From NCBI RefSeq assembly GCF_021869535.1, contig NW_026262712.1, positions 107,009,640-107,073,639 on the forward strand: a stretch of 64,000 nt of DNA, read 5' to 3'. Position 1 is the first letter of the stretch. Each line of letters starts with the position of its first letter. Shown piece after piece: positions 11,340-22,175 of the stretch. The notes beneath the pieces are model-generated. The model worked only from the letters and a program-made list of their open reading frames with translations. It ran no database searches and was not told the DNA's origin. The DNA is from Mytilus californianus (taxonomy: Eukaryota > Mollusca > Bivalvia > Mytilida > Mytilidae). Made by a program: the position numbers and the translations under genes.

Positions 11340-12190
11340 TTGTTGTTGCATACATTTAAAACCAACTCATCTGTATTGACTGGATGTTGTGTACGACCTC
11401 GTTCATCTACTGGAACATATATTTTATTAAATCTTAAACTTGTTCTCCTAGAGTATTGTTCCTGGTTTTCCATCCTCTCTTCTAGTTTTGCAACTTTTTG
11501 ATATAGCAAATCAATTTCTTTATTTTGTTCCTCTACAATTATTGCCTGTTTGTGAACTGAACGCTCTAGCTTATCTATTTTTATGAACTGAATAAAGATT
11601 TTTTGTTTATTTTTTCAATTATCTCTCTCTGTTCTTGATTTTTTTCATTTAATGGTTTGATATGTTCATCAACACTAGTTTGAATTTTGTCATCTGTCAA
11701 GGACGAGATTGACTCACTTATTTTATTAGATAGTATAGGTATGACTTGGTTTAGGACGTCATTACTTCTTAGAGCCTCCAAGACTCTCTCAGCAATAGCA
11801 CTAATCTTCTTTGCTGCGCTCCTTTTGGAACCGAGTACACTACGGTCTTCAAAGGAGTTACGACGTCGCATTTGTCGAGATTCTTGTTTTTGTTTGGCAG
11901 GTAGTTGATCTGGACTTTCCGGTTTACACCTTTTTTTGTTTGTGGTTGGAATTACTAGTGTTTGAGATGGAGGAATTTGTTGTGAACATGCACTGTTATT
12001 TACTTCGTCATTGTTTATATTCGTGGAGGCGGCCATATTGTCCTTGCCTTTACCTGCCCGATTGACCGCTTGACCGTTCATTTTATCAATGATATGAAAT
12101 ATAACAGAAAATTTTACTGACCATTCAGTTCTCAACACATTATTTTTAAGTTCTGCCAAGTTTTGGACTCTATTATGTAAGTTTTCCATT
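11340..12190 (-). pseudogene. LINE ORF1-like, frameshifted
   Basis: Two minus-strand frames (11581-12189 and 11327-11509) belong together. The first starts MENLHNRVQNLAELKNNVLR and includes a long charged, predicted coiled-coil region. After a frameshift near 11580 the second continues a heptad-rich stretch into RMENQEQYSRRTSLRFNKI, a motif found in ORF1 proteins of LINEs that bind RNA, and then PVNTDELVLNVCNN, where the foldback element cuts in. It lies upstream of and in the same orientation as the reverse transcriptase at 8739-10235, so it is probably from the same element. The endonuclease part between them is gone. Confidence 0.7.
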
Positions 12191-12312
12191 CCTTTATCCC
12201 AATTTATCAGGAGAGTTGTTTACATGTCTTTACTCATTCGCGCATATACGTAAGTATATTTAGACTAAAGATCTTGTGGTTGCATAGGGGAACGAAGTGG
12301 TAGCATGTATAT
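12191..12312. other. LINE upstream flank
   Basis: Short non-coding stretch 5' of the LINE ORF1 remnant on the minus strand. It may hold part of the element's 5' untranslated region, but no boundary is visible. Confidence 0.3.
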
Positions 12313-12545
12313 TTAAGCTCACCTGCTCCAAAGGGCCAGTCTATGGGACAGGTGGGCTTTTGCCATCACTGGGCGGACGACGACGGATATAGCCCGTTAA
12401 CGTTTACAGAAAGCAGCTCCCCTGAAACAACTGGGCTAAATTGAACCAAACTTGGCCACAATCATACCCGCGGTATATAGTTTAAAAACGTGTCTACTGA
12501 TCAAGCTGGCCAACAAACATAGCCGCATAGGCTAAAAATAAAATA
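12313..12545 (+). repeat. Hairpin-headed dispersed repeat
   Basis: It begins with an imperfect hairpin, AAGCTCACCTG ... CAGGTGGGCTT (about 12315-12359), around AAAGGGCCAG. It continues with a conserved run that includes AACTGGGCTAAATTGAACCA and AAACTTGGCC. I recognise this as a repeat that is widespread in bivalve genomes. There is no frame, and I cannot tell its mobility class. Confidence 0.55.
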
Positions 12546-12849
12546 TAGGGGTAATATGCACATATACGTCATCAGTTTTATTTACGGTTTCCTTGGGGGG
12601 AAACTCATCAACGATAACAGGCTTATAATTTTGTAAGCCATACAAATATATTTAACTTAAATTTTAATATCAAGTACCGTTTCTTCTACAAAACAATCGA
12701 TGTTTTCCATATTTGAAATTGATCAAGGGACGCTAAAAAATCGTACCACGTGATATGAAAACAGACAATGCAGACGATCAATACTTTGATCATAAACCTT
12801 GGTAGAAATGTGCATGATTTGTTATTCCTTCATAAAAAGAATAATTTCG

Positions 12850-13335
12850 TGAACGGTTATACCACGGGTGTCATCCGTATATCGAGAAAAAAGATCGTGA
12901 AAGAATAAGAAACAGTGCATGTTCAAGCATTGAGATTGGATCGTGAAAGATCTCGTATCGGATCGTGAAAGCAATTAAATACAATTCAACTCCAAAATCT
13001 GTGAAAATATTATTTGTATTATCAAATCGCAGAAAAAAATTTAAGGTAATGAAAAAAGCAGTACTTTTTAAGAGAACACAAAAGGCGAGACATAACCCTG
13101 TGTGAATCATTAAAAAAACACAAGTTTTAGATTTGTAATGGTCACATTGCAATAAATCATGATATATTTGAAACAAAATATTTTGTGTGTCAGATAGTAC
13201 AGTAATATAGGTTTATGTTTTCCTTGAAAAAGTTAAGATTGTTTTTTCTAAAAGAAGGATTTTGTTAATTTTAATCAAAAATGATCGAGAAAGATCAGGC
13301 AACGCATCATTTTGATCGTGAAAGAAATGCGTGAC
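12850..13335 (+). repeat. Repeat with GATCGTGAAAG motif cluster
   Basis: The motif GATCGTGAAAG occurs at 12893, 12939, 12961 and 13314, with a variant, GATCGAGAAAG, at 13283. The left end reads TGTCATCCGTATATCGAGAA. An inverted, diverged copy with the same layout lies at 20296-20850. The motif sits in a group of three at the left and two at the right, which resembles subterminal repeats of a DNA transposon, but no transposase is visible. Confidence 0.65.
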
Positions 13336-13344
13336 CAGACTAGA

Positions 13345-13460
13345 CTGTTTAGAATTTGCTCATGGTCGAATGTCGTACGGTTATCCATAGTTGCTTACAT
13401 CTACGTTATTTGGTCTCTGCTGGATAATTGTCTCTTTTGCAATCATACCACATCTAATTT
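13345..13460 (+). repeat. Fragment of dispersed repeat family M1
   Basis: Reads ...GTCGTACGGTTATCCATAG, then TTGCTTACATCTACGT, then TTGTCTCTTTTGCAATCATACCACAT, which matches the 3' end of the M1 copies at 50001 and 56250. Confidence 0.7.
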
Positions 13461-14558
13461 TTAAATTAATCATTAAAAACAAATTATTCTAGCAATTGAT
13501 GCACTTTAGTTGATTGAAGCTTGTGATATCTTAAAAAGAACTTACTTTTGTTGCTGTTGTGATTGGTAATTGACTACCGCCTCATTTCTACAAAATCTTT
13601 AAAATAAACTTACCTAAAAATAATACTGATTTTATTCATATCCAAGTAGTACTTCCATGGCCATTCACAGGTGAAAAATAACTAACTTATATGTGAAAAG
13701 TCTAGCGATTTCGTCCTTAAAGGAACTTATGGATAATTCTGTTCGTAACTTCAGAAAAAAACACTTTTATTTATATGTATAAACACATATTTACCCTATT
13801 TTCACTTCAGGCATGCGATCAAAACAATAAGGTCATCGTCGAAAGATAAGTATCTTTGTATCTATATTGCTAAATGCATTTACGAATGCGTAAGCGAGAG
13901 GTGGTCTATGTGTATTTCTTGGAAATACATAGCCGTAGTTCATATGTGGTTAAAACGTACGTACCTCGAGTGTAGTATTAATTCCCTTTTAAAGTTATTA
14001 GTGGTGTTTGTTTTGCTCAAACGTTGGTTTTCTGGTCGGAGTGTTTTGGCATGTTTTGTGTCTCATTGTAATTGTGTTGTCTTTCATTTTTTCCCTTTCT
14101 TTGAATTGTGGTTTTTATTGCCTCTTGCTTTCTTCTTTAACTTTTCATTAACAGATCCATCCCACCAAAAAATAAAACCCATCGGCACAAAATTTACATT
14201 AACAAAACACTACAAGTACGCAATTTAATCAATTCCCTAGTTTGAACAGCTAACAATGTCTAACTCTAAGAGAAACCCATATGTCCGGATATAATGATCG
14301 CGGAATTGTCAACACTTTTTCAGCTCGAATGTAAAAATATCAGCTCAGGGGATAAAAAACTTTTCAACAGGACTGGTATCATTCATTGTTTCCATAACCG
14401 CTATTTAGACTTTGCGTGACATTGAAACATTGAAATACAACAAATGTAAACCAAGAATCATTTCGGGATATGTTCTATGTACACGTAGATTTTTTTCATT
14501 GAAATTGTTCATGCTTTTTGGCGGTCATTCCAATTATGGCAGCCAATGAATAATTTTT
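13461..14558. other. Non-coding, no gene recognised
   Basis: Only short frames. The stretch at about 13975-14110 (AGTTATTAGTGGTGTTTG ... TGTTTTGCTC ... TTGTGTCTCATTG) weakly resembles the 5' half of the M1 repeat. Confidence 0.5.
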
Positions 14559-14636
14559 GTCTCGCCTGCAACAAAAGTCGCAGAATGCGAGACATGGGTA
14601 TTACTATCCGGCGGTGGCGGCGGCGTAAACTATTTG

Positions 14637-15511
14637 TATAGGTGTCAGACCACCAATTCACTCCCTCCAATTTTGAACGTATGTAAAAGTAGCCCTACTC
14701 TGACACAAAATAGTGCTTTTGATGTCATTGTTTACTTAAACTAACCATCACATTTGCAGAAATGAAACTTTTGGTGAAAGAAAAATATATTTAGATCATT
14801 TTGAGCCGAAATTTACTTGTCTATGAGTTTGCATTAAAAATGAGGATTAAGGATGTTCGCTCCTCTGTTTCAAAATAACAAGCTTTTTAAAAGACTGTTC
14901 TAAAATGATAGTATATAAATAAAGGAACTAAAATAGCAAAGAAAAATTATGGGTCCGTGTGCTTGTTTTCGAGATATAAACCATTGAAAATTTGGCGGGA
15001 AATTATTCTCTCTAGAGTTTTCATACTTTTAACATTGGTCGCTTTTTTGTTTCAAAAACTACGAAAAAATAACAAGGATTTTATAAGATTTTCAAATATG
15101 GCTTTTTAAACTATATGTAATAAAATTATGAAAAGAAAAGTAGGGGTAAGTGGACAAAATTATTTAATGGCAAAACATGGATAAAACCAGAGGATTCCGA
15201 AAATCTGGTAAAATTTCAAAAACAAGAGGAGCGAACATCCTTAATGCGCTCCATTGTTTACTAATTTAGGATTTTCAGAATACCAGGGGTTATGTTTAGT
15301 AGTACTTGTGTTCCGAAGGTCAGTTTTTTCTTATAAGACTTTAAAGGTAGGTTGAAAATTGGCCTGTAGAAAGTTGATACATGTACAATTCATATAGGAT
15401 ATACCTGGTTTCTATGAAGTTAAACTTAAGGTAAAATGTTAAGAAAGCTATGAAAATTGCAAAATTTGGTTGAATAGATAGGGATTTTGAATTGGTGGTC
15501 TGACACCTATA
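14637..15511. mobile_element. MITE with 20-bp perfect TIRs, TATA-flanked
   Basis: GGTGTCAGACCACCAATTCA at 14641-14660 is exactly complementary to 15488-15507. TATA flanks both ends (14637-14640 and 15508-15511), which could be a 4-bp TATA or a 2-bp TA target duplication. Without it the host repeat would read GTAAACTATTTGTATA directly into AAGCTTTATATTTCAG. No coding frame lies inside, so it would depend on a transposase elsewhere. Confidence 0.8.
14847..15244. mobile_element. Nested MITE with TTAA ends
   Basis: TTAAGGATGTTCGCTCCTCT at 14847-14866 is exactly complementary to 15225-15244; TTAA forms both edges, as expected for a piggyBac-type target site. It lies inside the MITE at 14637-15511, so it inserted later. 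It has no frame of any length. The TIR phrase GGATGTTCGCTCCTCT looks familiar from other mussel sequence. Confidence 0.8.
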
Positions 15512-15800
15512 AAGCTTTATATTTCAGAAGGTAGAAGACCTGGATGCTGCATTCCTGTATGTTCGGTTTTTGTGTTCTGGTCTGTTTTTCAAATACTAAT
15601 AGCAATTGGTCAGCTATATTTATTGTATGGAATAATTGTACGTTGTACATGTGTGTCTGGCAGGTATTGTCTGACCTTGACCTCATTTTCATGGTTCATT
15701 GGTCAGTGATACGTTTTCGTAATTTTGTCAGTTTATCAGATATTGTATAAGCAACATGTCAACTATATTTGGTGTATGGAAAGATTGTAAGGTGTACATA

Positions 15801-18800
15801 AAATAGAGAATTGAAATGGTGAATGCGTCAAAGAGACAACAACCTGACCAAAGAGCAGGAAACAGCTCCAGGCCACCAATGGGTCTTCAACACAGCGAGA
15901 AAATAGTATTACAGACAAAAAAGCTATAGATCTTTTATATGTTAATTGTTGTGGCCTAAAACATAGACTACAATATCCAGAATTTGAAAGTTTGATCCGA
16001 AAACATGATGTTGTTTGCTTTGTTGAATCAAAAACTGACGATATGGATGATATTCATTTATCTGGTTACACATTAAAATTCAAAAATAGACGTAAAATAT
16101 CAAGAGTTAAATCAGGTGGCATTGTAATCGGGTATAGAGAAAATCTGAATAACTCTATAGAAGTGATTGAAACAAATAGTAAATTTGTTCTATGGTGTAA
16201 AATTTCTAAATTTTTAAATAACGAGGATATACTTTTCGGAGTGGTCTATATCCCACCAGAATATATATCATATTCTTCCCCTGATGCATTCAATGAAATT
16301 GAAAATGAATACTTGGAATTTTCTACAACATTTGAACATATTTTTATTATTGGTGATTTTAACGCACGTACCTCAAATGAGAAAGATTATGTATTTATTG
16401 ATGAAAAAGATATTAGTATTGATTTGGAAGGTGTACCTATAAATGATGTATGTAACTTAGAATTGTATAATATACCCAGGGATCGTATTAGTATGGATAA
16501 AGGGAAAACACGTTACGGTAATAATCTGCTTGACTTATGTAAATGTAACAACTTATTCATTATGAATGGTAGACTGGGAAATGATAAGACTGGGAAATTT
16601 ACCTGCAGAAATGCTAGTGTTGTAGACTATTGTTTGAGTAATGTTAACGTTTTAGAAAAACTTATTGATTTTGATGTACTAGAATTTTCACACTTGTATT
16701 CAGATGTTCATTGTCCATTGTATTTACGCTTAGAAAGCAACTCATTAATCACAGTTTGTAATGAACAGAACAGTCCTAATGATCAGTCAAGACAAAAGAT
16801 TAATAAATGGGATCATAAAATGGTACCTGAATTTAGAGCTAATATAAATGTTGATAGATTAGACAGGTTGTTACGTAATTTGAAAAATGTGAATTTAGAA
16901 AAAGTTGATGATAAAAATGTCAACGCATTTGTAAATGAGATTGGATTAGTTGTTTTAGAGTCTGCTAAGACAACGTTTGGAACACGAACTGATAAACCAA
17001 AAAAGCGAGCCCCTAAAAAGAAGGGAGACAAGCCATGGTTTAATTATGACTGCAAATTTGCGAGGCAAAACTTTAGAAAGCTTAAGCGCAGGCTCAAATT
17101 TTCACCTTCGCTTTTATTATATAACGAAGTTAAAGATGCTGAGAGAAAATATAAAAAAGTTATGGACCAAGCCATAAAAACTCATAAACGTGATATGACT
17201 AAAAAATTAAAAAACCTCAGATCTCAAAATTCAAAAGAGTATTGGAATATTTTAAATAAGCGGGAACACACGAAACAACCGGACATAAATTTTGATAATT
17301 TACTAAATTTTTTCAGAGATCTAAATTCAGGCACCCCCGATCCTATTGAGTTACCAAATGTAGACCAAGATGCTTTAAATGATTTAAATGGTACACTTAA
17401 TGGTCCAATAACAAAGGACGAGATTATGAATTGTATTAAGAAACTAAAAAGTAACAAAGCCTGTGGCGACGATATGATTATAAATGAATATATTAAATCT
17501 TCTAGTGATTTTTTAATTGATGTATATGTTGAATTGTTTAACTTAGTTTTTAGAACTGGTATTGTACCAGAATCTTGGGTAATTGGCACGATCAAACCAT
17601 TTTATAAGAATAAGGGAAACAAATTTGATCCAAAAAAGTATAGACCTATCACAATTGTCAGTTGTGTTGGGAAATTATTCACTTCGATTTTATGTCATAG
17701 ATTATCAAATTTTTCCGATGAATTTTTATTAATAAATGAAAATCAGTTTGGATTTAGAAGTGGATATTCAACAGTCGATTGTATATTTATACTGCACTCT
17801 TTCTTTGAAATTTTGAAATTAAAAAAGAAAAAAATGTTTTGTGCATTTGTGGATTTTGAAAAAGCGTTTGACACAGTCAGAAGAGACGCTTTATGGTATA
17901 AGATGTTATTGAATAAGATAAATGGTCATATGTATAACATAATTCATAAGATGTATGAAAATATTAAGTCATGTTTATCTTATAATGGCAATATATCAGA
18001 TTATTTTTCATGCAATATTGGCCTACGTCAAGGGGAAAACTTATCTCCTTTTCTGTTCTCACTTTTCTTAAATGATTTGGAAAACTTTTTTATCAACGAG
18101 AACTTGGTTGGTTTGAACACTATTGAAGATGCACTCGAAGAAAAATTAGATATTTATGTTAAACTGTTTGCAATCCTCTATGCAGATGATACTGTGCTAA
18201 TGGCGGAATCGGCCAAAAATCTTCAATTATTGCTAGATAAATTCCACTCATATTGGGATGTCTGGAAAATGAAAGTTAATGTAGAAAAGACAAAAATTGT
18301 AATTTTTAGTAATGGAAGGCAACCCAAAAATCTGAGTTTTACATATGATAACTCTGTTATAGATATCGTTCAAGAATTCAACTATCTTGGGATCTATTTT
18401 TCACGAAATGGCACATTTAAACACTGTAGAAAACACTTAGCAGAAAAAGCTACAAAGGCAATGTATGAGGTGATCAAAAAGGGGAGAAAACATGGGTTAT
18501 CTATTAGTTGTCAATTAGATTTATTTGACAAATTAGTGAAACCGGTCTTATTGTACGGTTGTGGAATTTGGGGGTTTGGGAATAACGACATTCTGGAGAG
18601 AGTTCAATTAAAATTCTGTAAGCTTCTTCTGCACCTAAAGTCTTCTACCCCAAATTGTGTTATATATGGTGAACTTGGACGATATCCCATAAACTTAGAT
18701 ATTAAAGTCCGTATGGTATCATTTTGGGTGAAATTAGTATGTGGTAAACCGACTAAATTATCAGCGACCATTTATAAACTACTGTTTAAGCTGTCAAATG

Positions 18801-19510
18801 AAAACGATGTAAAGTTTAGTTGGTTAAACCATGTTGAATCCATTTTTAATGAAACGGGATTATCTTTTGTGTGGTTATCTCAAACATGTATTAGTGACAT
18901 TTGGTTAAAGAATACATTCAGAACATCACTCCAAGATCAGTTTCAACAAACATGGTTTTCAAATATGCAAGCATGTTCGAAGACATTAAATTATCGAATT
19001 TTTAAGGATACTTTTGGGTTTGAGAACTATTTTGATATTTTAGAATTTCGTGATATTTATACTTTATGCAAATTTAGAACCATCAACCATAAATTACCCA
19101 TTGAGATAGGGAGATGGACAAATATTCAGAGAGATAGAAGAAATTGTAAATTATGTAACTCTAAAGATCTTGGAGATGAGTATCATTATATTATGATGTG
19201 CACAGAGATGTCAGTAAAAAGAAACGAATGTATTGATAAAAAATATGTAAATCGTCCAAATATAATTATGTTTAAGAAAATTATGAATTTAAATATAAAA
19301 TCTAAATTGAGAAAGCTGTGTACTTTCATTAGATTTATAAATTGCCATGTGTGCCCTCCTGGCTAAATACTATCAGTATAATTGTAAATAGTGTACATAT
19401 TTTGCTCTGTGTATTCATGTATTTATGTCTGTATTATTGATGTCATGTAGTGTCTGTATACCATTGTAATTGCAAAGGTTTGACAGAATAAAGATATATA
19501 TATATATAAA
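15801..19510 (+). mobile_element. Non-LTR retrotransposon (LINE), nearly intact ORF2
   Basis: The element ends in a short AT microsatellite (about 19490-19508) after a 3' untranslated region of about 125 bp, a common kind of LINE tail. The 5' edge is uncertain. The segment at 15810-15904 is a separate dispersed sequence (GTCAAAGAGACAACAACC...) that I also know from mussel DNA; it may be the element's own leader or older flanking repeat. I find no clear target-site duplication. The element sits in the composite repeat at 14559-19665. There is no ORF1, so it is probably 5'-truncated. Confidence 0.8.
15848..19366 (+). CDS. LINE ORF2: endonuclease-reverse transcriptase
   Basis: The frame is open from a TGA at 15845-15847 to the TAA at 19364-19366. 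LINE-like protein begins near 15905 (AIDLLYVNCCGLKHR) without an obvious ATG, so the N-terminus is truncated or uses an upstream start. Counting residues from the TTG at 15992: APE-type endonuclease, with GDFNAR (D122, N124) and SDVH (D238, H240); reverse transcriptase, with FVDFEKAFD (D621), GLRQGENLSPFLFSLFLNDL and YADD (D732, D733); and a C-terminal Cys/His finger C1052-x2-C1055-x9-H1065-x4-C1070. Key catalytic residues are present and there is no internal stop, so it could encode an active enzyme that nicks target DNA and primes reverse transcription there. No RNase H domain is evident. The clade needs a phylogeny. Confidence 0.93.
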   Translation, partial: PKSRKQLQATNGSSTQRENSITDKKAIDLLYVNCCGLKHRLQYPEFESLIRKHDVVCFVESKTDDMDDIHLSGYTLKFKNRRKISRVKSGGIVIGYRENLNNSIEVIETNSKFVLWCKISKFLNNEDILFGVVYIPPEYISYSSPDAFNEIENEYLEFSTTFEHIFIIGDFNARTSNEKDYVFIDEKDISIDLEGVPINDVCNLELYNIPRDRISMDKGKTRYGNNLLDLCKCNNLFIMNGRLGNDKTGKFTCRNASVVDYCLSNVNVLEKLIDFDVLEFSHLYSDVHCPLYLRLESNSLITVCNEQNSPNDQSRQKINKWDHKMVPEFRANINVDRLDRLLRNLKNVNLEKVDDKNVNAFVNEIGLVVLESAKTTFGTRTDKPKKRAPKKKGDKPWFNYDCKFARQNFRKLKRRLKFSPSLLLYNEVKDAERKYKKVMDQAIKTHKRDMTKKLKNLRSQNSKEYWNILNKREHTKQPDINFDNLLNFFRDLNSGTPDPIELPNVDQDALNDLNGTLNGPITKDEIMNCIKKLKSNKACGDDMIINEYIKSSSDFLIDVYVELFNLVFRTGIVPESWVIGTIKPFYKNKGNKFDPKKYRPITIVSCVGKLFTSILCHRLSNFSDEFLLINENQFGFRSGYSTVDCIFILHSFFEILKLKKKKMFCAFVDFEKAFDTVRRDALWYKMLLNKINGHMYNIIHKMYENIKSCLSYNGNISDYFSCNIGLRQGENLSPFLFSLFLNDLENFFINENLVGLNTIEDALEEKLDIYVKLFAILYADDTVLMAESAKNLQLLLDKFHSYWDVWKMKVNVEKTKIVIFSNGRQPKNLSFTYDNSVIDIVQEFNYLGIYFSRNGTFKHCRKHLAEKATKAMYEVIKKGRKHGLSISCQLDLFDKLVKPVLLYGCGIWGFGNNDILERVQLKFCKLLLHLKSSTPNCVIYGELGRYPINLDIKVRMVSFWVKLVCGKPTKLSATIYKLLFKLSNENDVKFSWLNHVESIFNETGLSFVWLSQTCISDIWLKNTFRTSLQDQFQQTWFSNMQACSKTLNYRIFKDTFGFENYFDILEFRDIYTLCKFRTINHKLPIEIGRWTNIQRDRRNCKLCNSKDLGDEYHYIMMCTEMSVKRNECIDKKYVNRPNIIMFKKIMNLNIKSKLRKLCTFIRFINCHVCPPG

Positions 19511-19689
19511 AAGAAACACAGACTTGTCTGTCTGGCCTGGTTCATCTGACCATGACCTCATTATCATAGAACATTGACAATGTTAAGCTTATGTGATACA
19601 TGTAGTAAAACCTTCATGTAACAGACTTTCAACATAAATTCAATGATAAGTAAAACAGGCGAGACATTCTAGCGTGTGCACTCTTGTTT

Positions 19690-20295
19690 AAAACCGGAAT
19701 CAATTCGGAATGGCTTATACTACCTAGGTTTCAATTTTCGTTAAAATTCATAACACCTTAAGATGTAATCAACTTTTTTATTTTTTTTTTATTTATGAAA
19801 GTATAGTTTTTATCGCAAATTGGACACCGCTTGTCATTTTAGAATAGCATAATGCACCTTCTTTAATCTCGTTAAAGTCCTTGAAGAAGAAGTAAGAAAT
19901 CCCCGGAATCAGTTACCATTTTCCATTGAAATACTAGCTCAAAAAGACATTTCTCAAAATTTGTGAGTTTTAAAAAAAGAATGAGTTTTTACCAAAATCC
20001 ATACTTCTTTTTAAAAAAAAAATAGACAAGAATCTTCTTCTTATAGATATAAATACTGCTCATAAAAACGATTGATATAATATGAGACAACCTTGGCCTA
20101 TAATACGACATAAACATGAGACGGAAAAACCGACAGTAATTTTTATGGAATTTCAGTTTTTTGCTGTACCAATTACCGACAGTAATTGTTATGGGATTTC
20201 AGTCTTTTGCTGTACCAATTACGATGATAAATTTGTATTTAATTACAAAACAATTTGAACGATTTTAATAATTTTAGCAATGACAAATAAGCGAA
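19690..20295. other. Non-coding, no gene recognised
   Basis: Includes a phrase shared with 3680-3720 (CTCAAAATTTGTGAGTTTT at about 19953) and a small local duplication: CCGACAGTAATTTTTATGG at about 20130 and CCGACAGTAATTGTTATGGG at about 20176, offset 46. Confidence 0.5.
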
Positions 20296-20850
20296 ACCAG
20301 ATCTTTCACGATCCCTTTCACGATCACAAAAAGGTGGTACCGATCTTTCGCGATCATAAATATCAAATTTATATGAATATTGGAATTTTGCACCACTTTC
20401 TGATTAAGTTACTACAAAATAATTTTAAGAGCCATTTGAAACATTAATATAGAACGAAATTGTTAAGCGAATAGTTATTTAGTTATTCATATGATGAAAA
20501 AAATCATGTTTGTTTACATTTTTTATGTCATTGAAATGTTGATTAGCAATCTGCCTTTTGTAGTTTTGTAAAAACGGTGATATTTTAAAATCTGATTTTC
20601 TCAGATACTGATCATAACGATGAACCATTTTGACAGACAATTTCATTTTTTTCAAAATTTGTCCTTATAATTTAATAAATTGGACTATCTATTAACCTTG
20701 TATGTATTTTTTTTTCGATAAGATTTCTTTCACGATCCTATACCAGATCTTTTCACGATCCTATCGCAATACTTGACCACCAGTACTTACTCTTTCATGA
20801 TTGTTTTTCTCGATATACCGAATGACAACCGTGTACACGCAACTACATAC
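20296..20850 (-). repeat. Inverted copy of GATCGTGAAAG repeat
   Basis: The motif appears as its complement CTTTCACGATC at 20303, 20315 and 20727, as CTTTCGCGATC at 20345 and as TTTTCACGATC at about 20750. The end TTTTTCTCGATATACCGAATG mirrors the left end of the copy at 12850-13335. The two copies are about 7.5 kb apart, in opposite orientation, and strongly diverged between motifs. Confidence 0.65.
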
Positions 20851-21911
20851 AAGTTTAAATTTGAATGGTTGTGTTTTCTTTTTAGACTTTATGTTTGATA
20901 GAAGGGAACAGTTTAAATTTAATTTACAGATTAAATTGTATTTTTAACAGATGATTTATTAGTTTCTTCCTTCTTTGTTTCTTCATTAAAAATTACCTTT
21001 ACCTGTATTACAAAATGTAGCTCATAAACATCTATTGGTTATGATTTAATTTTTTGAAATGCTTATCAATATGAAACTTTTGTGAAATTGTATTTATTTT
21101 TTGCCATAACTCCTTGAAATAACTACACTCAATGAAATTACGAAGGTAAGTGTGCGTCACTTTACAGGTAAATCATGAAGATAGATTGGTTTGCTATATT
21201 TTCCATATATACAGGTGAGTACTTACTAGGATACAATGTAATAACTTCTATCGAACCATTTTAAGTTTACTATCTATCTTTTAAGTAGTTGAAAATATAT
21301 TCCAAGGCGTGTTTCATATTTAAGTTTTTCGTAAATTTAACTCTTATGTCGATTAAGAAATCCAATTATTTATCAAAATATATTAAACTTTTATAAATCT
21401 TAAAGCTTGTCTAATATATTTTTCTATATTCGGGACAAAATGTGTTTCTTGTGTAATCAAATACTTTAAATTATTCATGCAGTTGATAGCTGTTATAATG
21501 ATACAAAGACAAGACCACATCATATAGAGATTTTTGCACACATATATAATGTAAAGCGCAAATGATATAGAAATTAAGTGAGAATTGGACCACGTGGTAA
21601 AGTAGTATTTTTATAAGAGTTATACACGCACCTATTGCTACTAATATTTCAACTACAAATTTACAACCAGCGACATCAAGAGAAAATGGTCACCAAGTAC
21701 AAGTCCGTATCCGTTTTCAATCTAGTGCTTGTACAATTGATGAAACGCCACGAGTTCTATGGTCATTTAAGACGTAGCGGTACATCGGCTTTGTTTAGCT
21801 TCCAGTTTCTTTACATTGTCTTCTTTAGATGACGGATCCCAGACGATACTTGAGTACTAAATTATCATCTAACGAACATCTGACAGCATATATAAGATTC
21901 CAGTTTGACTA
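20851..21911. other. Upstream region of the first DUF229 gene
   Basis: No protein is recognisable. A possible 5' splice donor, CAG|GTGAGTAC, lies at about 21211-21220 after a short pyrimidine-poor stretch and could end a non-coding first exon of the gene at 22940. This is speculative; an ATG in that putative exon would not join the main frame. Confidence 0.35.
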
Positions 21912-22175
21912 GTAACCCGGTTTAACCCCGCCACATTCTGTATGTGCCTGTCCAAAGACAGGAGCCTGCAATTCAGACGTTGTCGTTTGTTACTGTATAT
22001 CATATTTGTTCTTCGTTTGTTGTTTTGTACATTAATCAAGCCGTTGTTTCACATTTTGTTTGGGCCTTTTATAGCTTACTGTGCAGGATTGGTTTTGTTC
22101 ATCGTTGAAGTTCGTACGGCGACCTTTGGTTGATAGCTTCTATGCATTTGGTCTCTGGCAACCACATCTCCTGAT
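21912..22175 (+). repeat. Dispersed repeat family M1, forward copy
   Basis: Contains CCCCGCCACATTCTGTATGT, GCCTGTCC, CAGGAGCCTGCAATTCAG, CCGTTGTTTCACATTTTG and CCTTTTATAGCTTACTG in the same order as the copies at 50001 and 56250. A short frame across it is not a gene. Confidence 0.8.

Larger units (their letters stand above)
14559..19665. mobile_element. Composite element, outermost of a nest
   Basis: The outer edges are GTCTCGCCTG (14559-14568) and CAGGCGAGAC (19656-19665), exact complements. Between them lie pieces of a repeat with TGACCTTGACCTCATTTTCATGG (15676 onward; a related TGACCATGACCTCATTATCAT lies at 19550), interrupted by a MITE (14637-15511), which is itself interrupted by another MITE (14847-15244), and by a LINE (about 15801-19510). 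The two-sided repeat match at 15676 and 19550 could instead mean that the host repeat has internal duplication. No transposase was found for the outer element. Confidence 0.55.

Noticed and set aside
15992-15994. TTG at 15992 as the start of the LINE protein
   Set aside because: The frame is open upstream to 15848 and LINE-like residues begin about 15905, so the TTG is only internal.
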